NCBI GenBank assembly: GCA_001972305.1
Contig: BDDD01005128.1
Span: forward strand, 21,007-85,006
Length of the DNA stretch: 64,000 nt
DNA from: Cephalotus follicularis
Taxonomy: Eukaryota > Streptophyta > Magnoliopsida > Oxalidales > Cephalotaceae
Direction of reading: 5' to 3'
The notes under the pieces were generated by a model. It was not told the DNA's origin. It searched no databases and saw only the letters and a list, made by a program, of their open reading frames with translations. Positions 1 to 10,963 of this stretch are shown one piece after another. The translations under genes and the position numbers were made by a program. The number at the start of each line of letters is the position of its first letter. Within the stretch, counting starts at the first letter, position 1.

Positions 1-756
1 TACAAGATAAGTTTGCTCAATGTAATTGAATACAAAGATAGGTTAAGATATGACAAAGAAAGCGTTTGAGATAAGCTTTTAATTTGAATGCTTGATGTGT
101 ATTTCTCTTGAATGATCTTTGTGCTTGTGTTTCTCTTCTTGTTTTTCTTCAAAGCATTCGTGTATATATATCTTCTTGCCTCATAGATCCGTTGGGAATG
201 TTTTGGGATTAGTTCCATAATGGAATGTCCACTAAAACCCTGTCAGAAACTGTTCCAGCCGACCAAAGCATCGATTGTCACCTTTAAAGCGCCGACGCTT
301 ATGTGACCGTTAGAGATTCCAAGTTTGAATTATCGTGTCAAAGCGCAGGCGTTCTTTCTTCAAGGGTCGACCGGCAGCTCAAAGTGCTAACGCTTAGTCT
401 TGGGAGTCGACGCTTGGACCAGTTTTAATTCCAATTGGGCTCACTGGTTTAGACGGCAGACGCTTTGCACAAAGAGCAGACGCTTAGTACCCAAAGCGCA
501 GACGCTTGAATCTGGGCGTCGACGATTTGAGTGTTTCTTCCACTTCTCCAAACGCTCCACCGGTAGACGCTTAGGCCCTTGTCTCGACTGCCTCTCAAAG
601 CGCTGACGCTTTAACCTTGGTCGTCGACGGTCTGACCTGTATCTGCAGAATTCTTGTGCTGTTTTGCTCACTTCATGGCTTTCTTGAACATCAAGAAACT
701 TTGTTAAACACAAATATGTTATCATCAAAACTTAGGATTGAGACATAAATGTCAAC
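1..756 (-). mobile_element. Ty1-copia (SIRE/Maximus-like) LTR fragment J
   Basis: On the minus strand the segment begins TGTTGACATTTATGTC at 756, followed by an AAGTTTTGATGATAACA stretch. This start is typical of SIRE/Maximus-type copia LTRs. The LTR runs off the left edge, so its 3' end and any internal region are not visible. It contains the TCGA-palindrome cluster at 245-640. Small open frames inside it are too short and repeat-derived to be genes. Assignment to copia rests on the LTR start only. Confidence 0.5.
245..640. repeat. Cluster of GCGTCGACGC-type palindromic words
   Basis: About a dozen degenerate copies of AAGCGTCGACGCTT, spaced roughly 20-40 bp apart: for example AAAGCGCCGACGCTTA near 280, GGGTCGACC near 365, AGTCGACGCTT near 405, GGGCGTCGACG near 515 and GTCGTCGACGG near 620. 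Many copies are half-decayed (GCAGACGCTT). They lie inside copia LTR J. The same word occurs in LTR C and in LTR N. Confidence 0.75.
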
Positions 757-1398
757 AGTTCTAACTTTTAAAAATAGATCCGTTGGAGCATGTCTTAAGA
801 AGCTAAAAAGGGGTATCTTCCTTCCTGGCAAAAAAAAAAGAAAAGAAAGTACTCAAGTCTTTCAAAAACAAAAAGGCAACATCTACAATGTTTTCAATAC
901 CAAAAGAGATCAAAAACCAAGGAATTCTACATATTACAAAGCATTTATTCTTGTAACTCATATCATGATAGTTTTGTTTGTACAGAGATAAAATGTAAAC
1001 AAATTCTCTGTGAATTTGTAAATACTAAACACATTCAGTCACTTATAAATAAGAAAGGTTGTCTCTTGTATGGCTTAGCTAGAGCAAAGATTGAAATCGC
1101 TCGGTTAGAGCAAAACTATTGAAACTCGGTTGGAGTTTGAAGCTCGGAGGGAGCAAACTTGTAATTGCTTGGTTGTAACGAAAGTTGTTGAAGCTCAGTT
1201 GGAGCTTCAAGCCCAGTTGGGGCATACTAGTGAAATACTCAAGGGGTGGCCTTGGAGAGTGGATGTAAGCGGTTTGCCGAACCACTATATATTAGTTTGC
1301 AAATCTCTCAACCTTACACTCTTTAAATACCGCATTTGTGTGATTGATATTGAGTTGATTTTAGATCATTTGCTGGATTAGTTTTACAATTATTCATA
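757..1398 (+). mobile_element. Copia LTR 3' portion K
   Basis: The stretch 1130-1380 contains repeated GAAGCTCGGTTGGAGC-like units, then GAGTGGATGTAAGCGGTTTGCCGAACCACTATA-like sequence (about 1255-1290) and a TTTGTGTGATTGATATTGAG tail. Together these resemble the 3' half of plant copia LTRs. The words ATAGATCCGTTGG at about 775 and about 184 suggest K and J are related. Boundaries are approximate. There is no coding sequence. Confidence 0.35.
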
Positions 1399-1876
1399 CA
1401 TTATGACATGACATGCATTTTTATTTGCGATATATGTTCATATCATAAGCATGGGGTTGTTTTCTACGATGCCGTATGGCTGACCCATCCTTTGGGATGG
1501 GGCACCATATATGTGATCAGGTATGGATGGATCAGGGGCTAATAATAGCGGTCATGGATAAAGAGATCAGTGATGGTATAGATTCATGGACAGAGGATCC
1601 AAGGATGATGAGCTTATGTTATTTATGGATTTGTATTGTATGGATTGTCTAAGATTATATGGAATTATATGAACTATGTATGCTATGACAATGAAGTTGT
1701 TGAAATATATGAATGTTTAAGAATGTTTGAATGGATGTACACACATATGTACTAAAGTTTAAATTTTCATGGTATTCCGCTGTACGAAATAGACTTGACT
1801 AGCACATGACTTAAGGATTAAGAGACTGAATGAGTTCGGGTGATGTCTCGTACCTTCACCGGATCCGGGGTGTTAC
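1399..1876 (+). mobile_element. 3' end of a long gypsy-type LTR (I), 5'-truncated
   Basis: The segment ends in CCGGGGTGTTACA at 1876, the terminal motif shared by LTRs A and B. It aligns by eye with the last about 500 bp of LTR D (GACATGCAT, then TTCATATCAT, the hairpin, GTGATGTCTCG and the terminal GGTGT-ACA). The 5' part is missing. It abuts gag coding sequence directly, so it is an insertion into gag rather than the 5' LTR of that element. Confidence 0.6.
1481..1502 (+). other. LTR 3'-module hairpin
   Basis: CCCATCCTTTGGGATGGG is a near-perfect stem-loop. The same element is found in LTRs A, D and, weakened, E, each several hundred bases or less from the LTR 3' end and following a pyrimidine/GC-rich GCATGGGGTT-like lead. 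Confidence 0.6.
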
Positions 1877-1885
1877 AGTTACAGA

Positions 1886-2306
1886 TGGTACCATACATGA
1901 TCATGTGTAAGGCCTTTCCGCCAACTTTGAAGAAGGCTGCGCAAGTAAGGTATTTGAAACTGGCCCAAGGGTCCATTAAATCCTTTAGTTAATTGCGGTA
2001 GCACTTCGTGAACCATTTCATTAGCATGCGTCACCACCAGAAAACATCTGCCTCCTTGATGGCCGTTTGGAAAAAGGTAGGTGAGACCCTTCACGAGTAT
2101 GTTAAACGTTTCAATAGTGAAGCTCTCGAGGTACAAGACTTAGACCCGTCTATGGCTCTCACTGCAATGATGAACAAACTCAGGTATTCCAGCATTAGTT
2201 TCTCGTTGTCCAAATTAACGACATTCTCTAACTTTAAACGAGTTGATAACCTAACTAATAAGTATATCAATGTCAAAGAGACGATGACAACTTGAAAGGA
2301 GGTCAA
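1886..2306 (+). pseudogene. Ty3-gypsy gag fragment
   Basis: This is a remnant of a retrotransposon gag (structural capsid protein). The first part reads CKAFPPTLKKAA in one frame. A long open stretch from 2008 then contains NHFIS, HQKTSASLM, GETLHEYVKRFNSEAL and SFSLSK, the classic plant gypsy gag domain ending in a KYINVKET-like segment. At least one stop and one frame change separate the parts. The left side is cut by LTR I and the right side by the hAT element. The continuation after the hAT may be at about 6835 (DGTNKRKESDE-like reading). Confidence 0.7.
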
Positions 2307-5300
2307 TTTAATATCGTCGAAATTTTCAATATATCCAATATCCATGGGTTCCGACATAAAAAATTACATTTGTTTCCGTTTCACGTAATATTTATGGATA
2401 TATCTAGCTATCTAGGATATATCGATATCTTCAAAATTATTGTCATATGTTGAGTAAAATGCATATATTTTTTTTTTGTAAAAATAGAGATATATCGGAG
2501 ATTTATCAATAAAATATTGAGGAAATTTCTCAAAATACAAAGGTTACCGTGACCAACATAGCTCGCAGGATATCCATACACTTATCAAATGTTTTTTTAC
2601 TAGAAATGACTCAAATGAGTTTCGTTATTAGCAATATAATCCTTTTTGAATGAATAATATTGCTTTATTAACAATATAATGCTTTTTGAATGAATAGGTT
2701 GCTTTATTGGCAATTGCCATGATTTATGTTTTGTCCGTAACATACAACGTTCACTCATATGATGGAAGACAACTAAACAAACTTATTCACATTCACATCA
2801 TACACTTGCACTTTTACAGGAACACACGTTAGTATATTAACATTCCTCCTCCCCCTATAGAGTTCACAACGTCCACATCTAACAAATTAGAGAGGAAATA
2901 GGCTTTCTTACTTCTCCACGGAGGTAAACTTCTATTTTTTTTCCCTACTTATTTATTTTTTAAATAGAAACTAAATAATAAACATGAAAACTTCCCTCTT
3001 ACAGTCTTATTTAATATCACTCATAATCCTAATTCATAAATGGTTTATTTATTTTTAATTGTACGTGAAGATGATGATGAAATAATGCTTGAAAACAAAT
3101 TATTTAATTCAAATATTTTTTAATAATTATGAATTTCAATGTTACCAAATGTTAACAATTTTGTTTTTTGTTTTTAATATTATTATTCGTAGTTGTTAAG
3201 ATCTTAATCATGTTATAGTTATAAACTTATAGATAATCATTTAACAAATTTTAGATAATTGACTTGAAATTCTAAATTTATAATTTTTTGGTTTTATAGG
3301 TGACATTTGTCAAAATGTCCAACGACCCTAGATGGGAACATGGAGACCCAGTTCCTGGAACGAGAGGTGGAACTCTATGCAAATGTTGTGGACACGTAAT
3401 GAAAAGTGGAGGAGTAACGCACTTGAAGTGTAACTTGGCAGGGAATGATCGTCAAAAAAATGTCAAAGCTTGTGAGCAAGTACCGCCTGAAGTAAAACAA
3501 GAGATGAGGTTACTTTTGAAGAAGAAAGCTGAGCAAAACGCGAAGAATAAAAATAAAATAAAGGGAATTAGAGAAGAATTGAGATCAAACATTTTAACAG
3601 ATGAAGCGGTTAACATTGGTGAGGAGGATGATGAACAAGAGGAAGAAGATATATGTAATTACCCTTAAGATATTTCCCAACATCAGAGACCAGCATACAG
3701 ACAAGCATATCATGATTCACAGCAATTTGAATGGGAAAGAGAACAAAACTTGAGGCATTCTAGTGGGCTTGGTAGTAGTAGCAGACATAATGCTGGATTT
3801 GCTTCAAAGATTAAACGAAGTCAATGTGTCAAAGAGCCAACGATCCACGCTCCACCAATATCTTCACATTAAAAGTCTGCAGATAGAAAGTAAAAAAATA
3901 TCATGAACATCTTCAAAGGTGGGAAGATTAAGGAAGGTATGGGTAGACTTATTTCAAAGATTTTTATATATGATAATGTTCCTCCTGATAAAGCAAATTC
4001 ACATCATTTCAAAAATCTAGTGTGGGGTTGTCAAGTAGCAGGAAAAGGAGTTGAGCCCCCATCAGCAAATGAAATTAGAACAAAATATCTGGATATGGAA
4101 GTTGAAGATGTGGAGAGTTATGTGAATGAGATGAAAGACAAATGGAAGAGATGTGTGATGGATAGACAGGGCCGACTAAATTTCATGGTCTATAGTAGAG
4201 GAAGTACAATTTTTTTGAAGTATGCCTCTGGAAAGATTAAAGATCATATATATATAGGGCTTAATGAAAGATATTGTGGAAGAGGTATGAAAGAATAATG
4301 TCATTCAAGTAGTAACTGATAATGGAAGTGTTTATGTAAAGGCCGGTAAACTATTGATGAAAAAGTATAATCTCTACTGGACTACTTGTGATGCTCATTG
4401 TATTGATTTGATGTTTGAGGATATTGAAAAAAGAGATAGCGTCAAAAGTGTGATATTAGATGGACGTATGATCACAAATGTCATATATAACCATAGTTGG
4501 CTTCTTGGGCAAATGAGAAAAAATTGTCAAGGTGATATTGTTCGACCTGGTGTTACTAGGTTTGCAATAAATTATATTGAACTTGATAGCTTGATGGAAA
4601 AAAGGGCAGGTTTGAAAGCACTCTATACATCGGAAGAATGGGCTAATTAGCAACTTAGTCGAACACAAATTGGAAAAAAGGTTGAGACTTTAACTCTTAC
4701 TCATTCATTTTGGGATCAAGTTGCTAAAATATGTCGAATTTTTTAACCCATCTATCGAGTACTTCGCATTGTGTATAGTTAAGTGTAGCCAGCAATGAGT
4801 TGTATTTATGAATCAATGCAACTGATGAAACAAGCCATTCAACTTCAAAGTAGATGTACAAATTGGATTCTGAAAATAATAATGGATCGTTTGGATAAAA
4901 CTTTAGGGCATCCTCTTCATGCATCAGGTATAAATAATATGTGTTTTATCTTTTGTATAGAATTATATGTTATGTAATGGGTTAAACAATTAACATTTTC
5001 AAAAACTTTAAACTGTAGCTCACTTTTTAAATCCAAAATACCATTACAAAAATGGTGTTGGAAGTGATCCATACATTTTGGAAGCAGTGCATGAAGTATA
5101 TAAAGTCTTAGCTCTAATTTCTTCTGGACAAAGCCAATTTGAAAATGAGGTAATGTTTAAATTATTTTTCAATTAATGTTAATATATATATATATATATA
5201 TAATTTAATAAAATTTATTGTAATTAAATCATGATATACATAGAAGCAAGAATGCAATTTGGTGATATTTGTGCAAAAAAAAAATCAAGGGAAACAATGA

Positions 5301-6830
5301 AACCAGGTATTGAGATATCTTTAAAGATATATTGAGTTCTATATTTTAGATAGAATTCATAGTTGAAAATTTTAATATATACATATTTAAATTGCAGCTG
5401 GTTGGTGGGAATTATACGGAACAAGCACACCAACATTAAGAAAGTTAGCTATGTGTGTTTTATCACAATGCATTTCATCATCAGCTTGTGAGCGAAATTG
5501 GAGTGCATTTGCTCTTGTTCATACAAAGCAACGGAATCGATTGGCCCATTCAGATTTAAGGAAGCTTGTATTTTGTTATTATAATATGAAACTACGCCTT
5601 AGGATATGGAGGCTGCATGAGACAATGTAAAGGAGCAAGATCCATTGAATCTTCTTAACATTTCAGTTAAGATCGGTGATGAGGATGAGTATCCTCTTTT
5701 TCAGTGGATTAGACCAATACATCTAGATGATCGTAACAGAAATCTCGATCCAAAAATCACTGAAGATGCTTGACAATAAGGCATTAATGTGGAGCGAGTG
5801 ATGTCACAAGAGGTGGGCCTAAGCAATGAGCCTAGTGACACAAACACTGACTCCTTAAATGAAGGGATGGGTGCTTCTTCAAGTACACAATATTTCTGGA
5901 GATGATGATGGTGATGGTACTGGTGATATGGGAGGTAAAGGAGATGATGGAGCGACTGGTGAACAGCATGATCAGAGTCAAAGGCCATTGAGTCCTCATA
6001 CATATGAGGAGCCACACAAGATGAGGATCATGGATCTCGTAGGGCAGGATCAAGTATTGGTGAAAGAGATAAAAAAAGAAAAGAAAGGATGAATCAAGAA
6101 AACTCCGTTGATTTTGTTGATTCTTTCAATTCAATTAGTGTAAGCACAAAGCAAAGTTCATATGCCTTTGGATCAAGTGGTGATAGTTGGTCACAAACAT
6201 CCTATGGAGCATATAGTCATGGTCCTTATGGACAACCCTTTGACTATGGTCGACAACATGAATATTCATCTCAAGTTTCGTATGGATATGAACTGAGAAA
6301 CCAAATATTTGGATATGGCTAAAATATGTTCGCTCCACAAGTTGATTACAATCAATATCCACCACTTGGACTTTTGAATGATGAAAGGCAACAAGATTAT
6401 GCTAGTGGTTCTGCTTCATGTGGAGGGAGTGTGGCTGATGATTTTGAACCGTATAAGAACTCTATGTGGTATTAGGCCATTGACATTGTATGAGAATGAT
6501 TATATTTTATTATGTTGGTTGTTTCTTCAATTTGTGTTTTAATTTGAGTGATTTATATTTTATACTTATCTAACAATGTTGCTTATTGACATCTTACACA
6601 ACATATTCTATTATATTGATATTTTTAAAAATATTTTGATCCTAAAACATGCCTAAATATATGAATTGATATATATTAAACTATCGATTAAAGTTTCCAA
6701 TTTTTTATATAAATTTCCATCAAATTTTCAAATTGATATCGATATTTTTATATCCATCGACATATCCGTCGATATTTTCATATTTTTTAATGTCAATATG
6801 TTGTTCGATATAGATATTAAAGACTTTGGA
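2307..6830 (+). mobile_element. hAT DNA transposon remnant
   Basis: The element surrounds a BED/DUF659/hAT-dimerisation transposase gene. Its flanks (about 2307-2560 and 6640-6830) are AT-rich and rich in ATATCGATAT, ATATCCATCGAC and GATATATC words that occur in inverse orientation on the two sides, as in hAT subterminal regions. A clean terminal inverted repeat and an 8-bp target duplication could not be recognised, so the ends are approximate. The flanking gypsy gag suggests where the insertion went in. 2560-3299 is AT-rich with no coding signal and probably holds the 5' leader and first intron. Confidence 0.65.
3300..6475 (+). pseudogene. hAT transposase (BED zinc finger, DUF659, hAT dimerisation), degenerate
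   Basis: This was a cut-and-paste hAT transposase. A TATAG acceptor precedes the first coding exon. The ATG at 3315 starts MSNDPRWEHGD and a BED finger (CKCC at about residues 27-30 counted from 3300) whose downstream zinc-ligand region reads THLKCNLAG, so a histidine ligand appears lost. 3669-3880 continues after an in-frame stop. 3903-4743 carries DUF659 sequence (GRLISKIFIYDNVPP, TDNGS, DAHCIDLMFEDI). The first catalytic CDG motif near 4155 is followed by a stop and a deletion. Three credible introns remain: 4928-5018, 5150-5243 and 5306-5397. The dimerisation region (SSSACERNWSAF, TKQRNRL) follows at 5398-5610. The tail is Gly/Ser/Tyr-rich and ends with a stop at 6473-6475. Several stops and frameshifts make it inactive. 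Confidence 0.85.
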
Positions 6831-7569
6831 TGGAACCAATAAGAGGAAAGAAAGCGATGAACTGAGTCAAAATGGTGATGTCTTTAAGTGCCTCAAAGAT
6901 GATCAAGGTTTTAGAATGTGCTTATACATGGGTTCTCACAAAGCGTCTAGTTAACTTGGAATGGTGATTTAGATGGACTCCATTTGCCAAGTGGGTATGA
7001 TCTATCAAGCACCTCCGTAAATGAGCCATGAACAATTTGTGCAAGGGCGCTCTATGAAACCTTACAAATATTATCTTCATATTTATATTTTGGAAGGTAG
7101 ATTCCCACCCCGAGGCGGCGTCATTCCCAGATACATATGTGACTACATGAGATTAGCTTGGGTTCTTTATCTATTTTGTTTTCACATTATAAAGGTATAA
7201 TGCGCCTTGTTATGTCATCAGTAGCTTTACACTTGTTTCTATTATATGTTAAGCAATAGGAGATATCTTATGCACTTTGTCACCTTCATTCCATGAGAAT
7301 TGAGTGAACTGGTCATGGATTGGCATTCATGCGCCTTGTCATTTTGCCCTTGGATCTTGAACAAGGGTCGCTTTGGCTAAGTGCTTGAAGCGACCGTAAA
7401 TGCCCTTCTCACTTAGGGGTTTGCTTAAATACTCAAAGCGACTGTAAATGCTCTTCTTGCTTAACTGGTTTAGGGATTCTTGTTGAGGGTTTTAGTTTGG
7501 TGACTGAAAGAGTAAGTCGGTCATGTAGCGTGTAAGTTATGCTTTCCTGATGTTAGATTAACTCACGTG
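6831..7569. other. No gene recognised; decayed retroelement sequence
   Basis: The first about 80 bases may continue the gag fragment interrupted by the hAT element. At 7365-7460 a unit of about 60 bp containing AAGCGACCGTAAATGC / AAAGCGACTGTAAATGC is repeated about twice. Nothing else with a coding or RNA signature is visible. Confidence 0.4.
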
Positions 7570-8035
7570 TAGGGCTAACTACGGTTTGGTTCAGACCGAT
7601 TTTTGTTAAAAACCAAAAAATGAACCAAGGTTCCGATTTTTCTCTTATGAAAAACCTAGCCGGGTCTAATAAAAATTACAAAGAAACCAAACTGGAGAAA
7701 TCTGGTTCGGATTGGATGGGTTTGCCAGTTTTACTCTTAGCATTTTGATCTCGGTCAGCCGCTCCTCTAGTGCTAATTCCATGGCCCTTTGTATATCTTT
7801 TAAGGAATCTCTCTCTNTAAATATAAAATTATGTTACTAAATTTATATTAATGCTGGCTCGGTTCGGTTTAAGTGGATTTTTGGTTCCTATAAATCGAAA
7901 GCGAACCAAGCTTTGCAGACTTTAATTTGTTAAAACTGAAACCGAATCGACCATACTATAATCCGATCCGAATCGAATCGAACACTCCGGTTTGGTTTGA
8001 ATTTTCGGTTTTTTCGGTTTGTTTGAACACCCCTA
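7570..8035. mobile_element. hAT-type MITE with perfect 8-bp TSD
   Basis: A 466-bp noncoding element starting TAGGGCTAAC and ending GTTTGAACACCCCTA. It is flanked on both sides by CTCACGTG (7562-7569 and 8036-8043). The interior is rich in GGTTTGGTT / AACCGAA motifs in both orientations, the usual signature of a widespread plant hAT MITE group beginning TAGGGGTGTTCAAA. The left terminal repeat is eroded compared with the right. One ambiguous base (n) lies at 7817. Confidence 0.88.
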
Positions 8036-8043
8036 CTCACGTG

Positions 8044-8158
8044 GGCCTATTTTTTAAGGATTCGAGTTTGATCACAATTAATGTGTTCATACATGTTTTG
8101 AAAGACATAGAATTCTACTTCCGTAAGAATAGGATCCTAATTGACTTACCTCAGTAGG
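8044..8158 (+). mobile_element. LTR P (Tat-like element), part left of solo LTR A
   Basis: Short sequence whose right edge (CTTACCTCAGTAGG) continues after solo LTR A at 10654 (ATAGGAATC). It is judged to be the same LTR, split by insertion A. The true 5' end of P is not identified. Confidence 0.4.
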
Positions 8159-8380
8159 TGTAACACCCCAAATTCCTTTATGTGCTGTTCATGCATACCT
8201 TGTACTGTATCGTACCGTATTGAATTGTATTGAACCGAATTGTATTGTATTGAGTTGTTGTAATGGACCGTATTGTATTGTACCGGCATGAAATAAATAT
8301 GTACCTATCGGTTATAGTATGGAATGTATGCATGTATAGTCGGGATTTTGGACTATGTATCGGAGAGATAAGGAAATTGA

Positions 8381-8389
8381 CTATATAAG
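8381..8389 (+). promoter_or_regulatory. TATA box of LTR A
   Basis: CTATATAAG followed by a CT-rich leader (TTTCCTCCCCCC, then TCCCTCTCTCT). The identical arrangement occurs in LTR B at 31737-31745, which supports it as the LTR promoter. Confidence 0.6.
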
Positions 8390-8889
8390 TCAATTTCCTC
8401 CCCCCTTTTCTCCCATTTTCCCCACCATCTCCCTCTCTCTACCTTCCTCCTCCTATCTCTTAGCTAGACAACCTCCATCCTTCATCTAGCAGCTCCGGTT
8501 TGGCTTCTTCCATCAACAATATAGCAACTGCAAGCTGTGGCTTACCGATTGAACAAGAAAGGAGAGGATTCTTGGGAATTTCTGGCCTTGGATCGATTGC
8601 TGCTCAATTGTTGAAGCTGCTATTTTAGGTAGGACTTCTTACTTGAATTGCCTACTACTTGTATAGATTGATTGATTGAATTGAATGATTGTATTAAGTA
8701 AATTGTAGGTTCTAGGGTTTTTTTATTAAATCCTTAGCCAAACTGATATAGAAAATGATAGAATTTGTAAATTGAAGGTAGTAACTTGTCTTACTAACCT
8801 TAAATGATTGATTTTAACACTTGGTTTTTAAAGAATGGGTTTTAAAGGGTTTTTAACCTGAGATTTGGCTATTTTTCTGCATAAAATCG

Positions 8890-9250
8890 ACTCTGCCCAG
8901 CAAAGACATCGATCCCTAGCCCATGGATGTCGATGACTTTTGCTTGAAATGTCGCATCTTCGAATTTTGCAGCAAAGACATCGATGTCTTTCAAAGACAT
9001 CGACGTCTTTGCCTATGATCTCTCTTTTTTGAAGAACACATCGATGCTGAATATCGATGTGCATTTACAGGCTATATTTAATGAAACGCGTCGACGCCTT
9101 TTCCCAAAGACATCGACGTCTTCAAGCCAGATCTCTATACAAATAGAGAAAGACATCAATGTCTTTCAAATATATCGATGTCCTTCTACAGTTTTAAAGA
9201 ATTGCCTGAAATGCATCGATGTCTTTCGCCAAAGACATCGACGCCTTTAG
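8890..9250. repeat. Cluster of ACATCGATGT-type palindromic words
   Basis: About ten copies of AAAGACATCGATGTCTTT, exact or degenerate. The 18-bp perfect palindrome lies at 8974-8991 and is followed at once by AAAGACATCGACGTCTTT. More copies lie near 9032, 9105, 9150, 9175, 9212 and 9232. The position in the LTR is equivalent to the GCGTCGACGC clusters of other LTRs. Confidence 0.85.
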
Positions 9251-10239
9251 TGCATAATGGAATTTTAACTGTTTTAAAAGCTTATTTTCAACCCCTTTTT
9301 CACATCGCCGCTTGACTGGAGCCTCACTTGAGGTATTCAAGCGTTTGAAACACATTTTTTTACGGTTTTCAAAGATTGAATTGATAATTGCTAGAGTGAC
9401 GGAGTGAGCCATAGGCGACGATCCAGTGATTTTCATCAACCGGATGGACATTTCTTCCCATCTCGTTGATTCGATTGTCACCGTCTATTGGCTATTGATT
9501 GATTGATTGATTGATTGATTGAGCCATAAGTGTTGTGCGTCTAAGTTCGGAACGTTGGACGCACATTCCCATTTCTCCATTAGACATCACCACTTATCGG
9601 CATTATACTGACAGATTGATTGATTGTATTGTGTGGATCCTATAGAGCGACCTTATGACTCGCATCGGCATGTTAGGTTGTTGACTTTGTCCACCTATTT
9701 CGTCGATCGCGTCATTTATTGTATTGATCTGCTAACGAGCAGCACTGTACTGATTGACGATTGATGCTCTCGGAGGGTCGTAGCTCCCTAACGGTATAGT
9801 AGCTCCCCCATGGTTGTAGCTCATCGATACTGTATTGACCCAGCCGTAGGCTGGAAGACCTATGAGTCACAAACCTGATCAGTTTGAGACAAATGGGTAG
9901 ATCTCCCACCTTTTTCGAAGGACTACCTTCCGTGGGGTTGATCATTGCTACTGATTGACACTGTACTGACCGAGGTCGCTTGCTCTATAGGATATGATTG
10001 ATTGATTGGGTGTTTGATGCACCACCACTGAGTGTCTGCCATTGATTGATTGTTATAGATTCTATCCATATGCTCTGTTATGGGCTAGTGGCATATGGAT
10101 AGTGGATCGCCAATTGTATTCATGCATTTTTCATATCATGCATTGATATTGTACACCGCACATTATATTGCATAAACTGTCATTGATATTACACACTGTA
10201 CATGCATACATGCTGCATGGGGTTTCTGCTTAGCCTTGT

Positions 10240-10267
10240 GGCTAACCCCATCCTTCGGGGTGGGGCT
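10240..10267 (+). other. LTR 3'-module hairpin in LTR A
   Basis: AACCCCATCCTTCGGGGTGGGG forms a stem with a TTC loop. Base changes on one arm (GGGATGGG to GGGGTGGG) are matched by the CCCCATCC side, consistent with a retained fold. Confidence 0.6.
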
Positions 10268-10653
10268 GTGTTGTACTTTTATGTGCGGCATAGGTAGGGC
10301 AGCAAGTAGCAGCGAACAAAAGGATTGAAGTTCGGCGCGACTGCATGACCGTTGGGATGTGATAGAACCGTTTTACAGATCGTGCTGATGAGACTGAAGA
10401 CTAGTATTGTAGAGGAATGTATTGAAATGAAATGACTGGTCTAGTATTGTACCTGAATATGTTGTATTGTAATGACTAGTATTGTATTGTTTGTAGTGCA
10501 TGAATGGATTATTGTACTGTATCTTCCGCTTATGACATGTACTGAAAAGTTTTAAGTTTTTCCGCATTTTTATATTGCTAGTCACGACCATTGTATTGTA
10601 TATTGGATTGAGAATAATGCCACGTGTCCGTTCTGCGGGCGCGGGGTGTTACA

Positions 10654-10963
10654 ATAGGAATCTTATTTTTACTAAGATAAGGGTTTCTTACAACCCACTC
10701 AAGAGGACTCTATAAATAGAGGACTTTAGAGTTACAAGAAAAGAGAGGACTCTTCAATTGGTTTAAGCTAAACATTGTGCAACACTTCAACTTGGTGATC
10801 TCTGTTCCAAATGTACGATTTTCATAATAAAACACTTCTTTTTCTCCCTCAGCCTTTTTCAACATGAATATCATTTCTCTTACTAATCTAGTACTTAATT
10901 TCCTATCTCTAAAACCCTTGTTAAAACATTTAACGGCCGCACTAGGGAAGGTGATTATACGAG
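10654..10963 (+). mobile_element. LTR P 3' part and leader of the Tat-like element
   Basis: Contains GGACTCTATAAATAGAGGAC (TATA box at about 10710) and a 5' leader, followed by the gag start at 10964. No standard primer-binding site could be recognised. It is interpreted as the right half of the LTR interrupted by solo LTR A. Confidence 0.45.

Larger units (their letters stand above)
8159..10653 (+). mobile_element. Solo LTR A (long Tekay/Del-like LTR, 2.5 kb)
   Basis: Starts TGTAACACCCC and ends CGGGGTGTTACA. It is flanked by the near-identical 5-mers GTAGG (8154-8158) and ATAGG (10654-10658). No internal region or second LTR is present, so it is a solo LTR left by LTR-LTR recombination. 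In order it holds a TATA box (8381), a pyrimidine-rich leader (8398-8460), the TCGA-palindrome cluster (8890-9250), GATTGATT tracts (9490-9520, about 9995), CCACCACTGAGTG-like sequence and the 3' hairpin (10240-10266). Its first about 480 bp and last about 270 bp match solo LTR B at 31549-32322. Confidence 0.85.

Noticed and set aside
5180-5201. TA microsatellites (also 34144, 39277, 39908, 46978, 52632, 54431, 58133)
   Set aside because: Common simple repeats in AT-rich plant DNA; not reported as separate findings.
2300-6835. 8-bp target duplication and terminal inverted repeats of the hAT element
   Set aside because: Several AATATC-type candidates exist but none pairs convincingly; ends left approximate.
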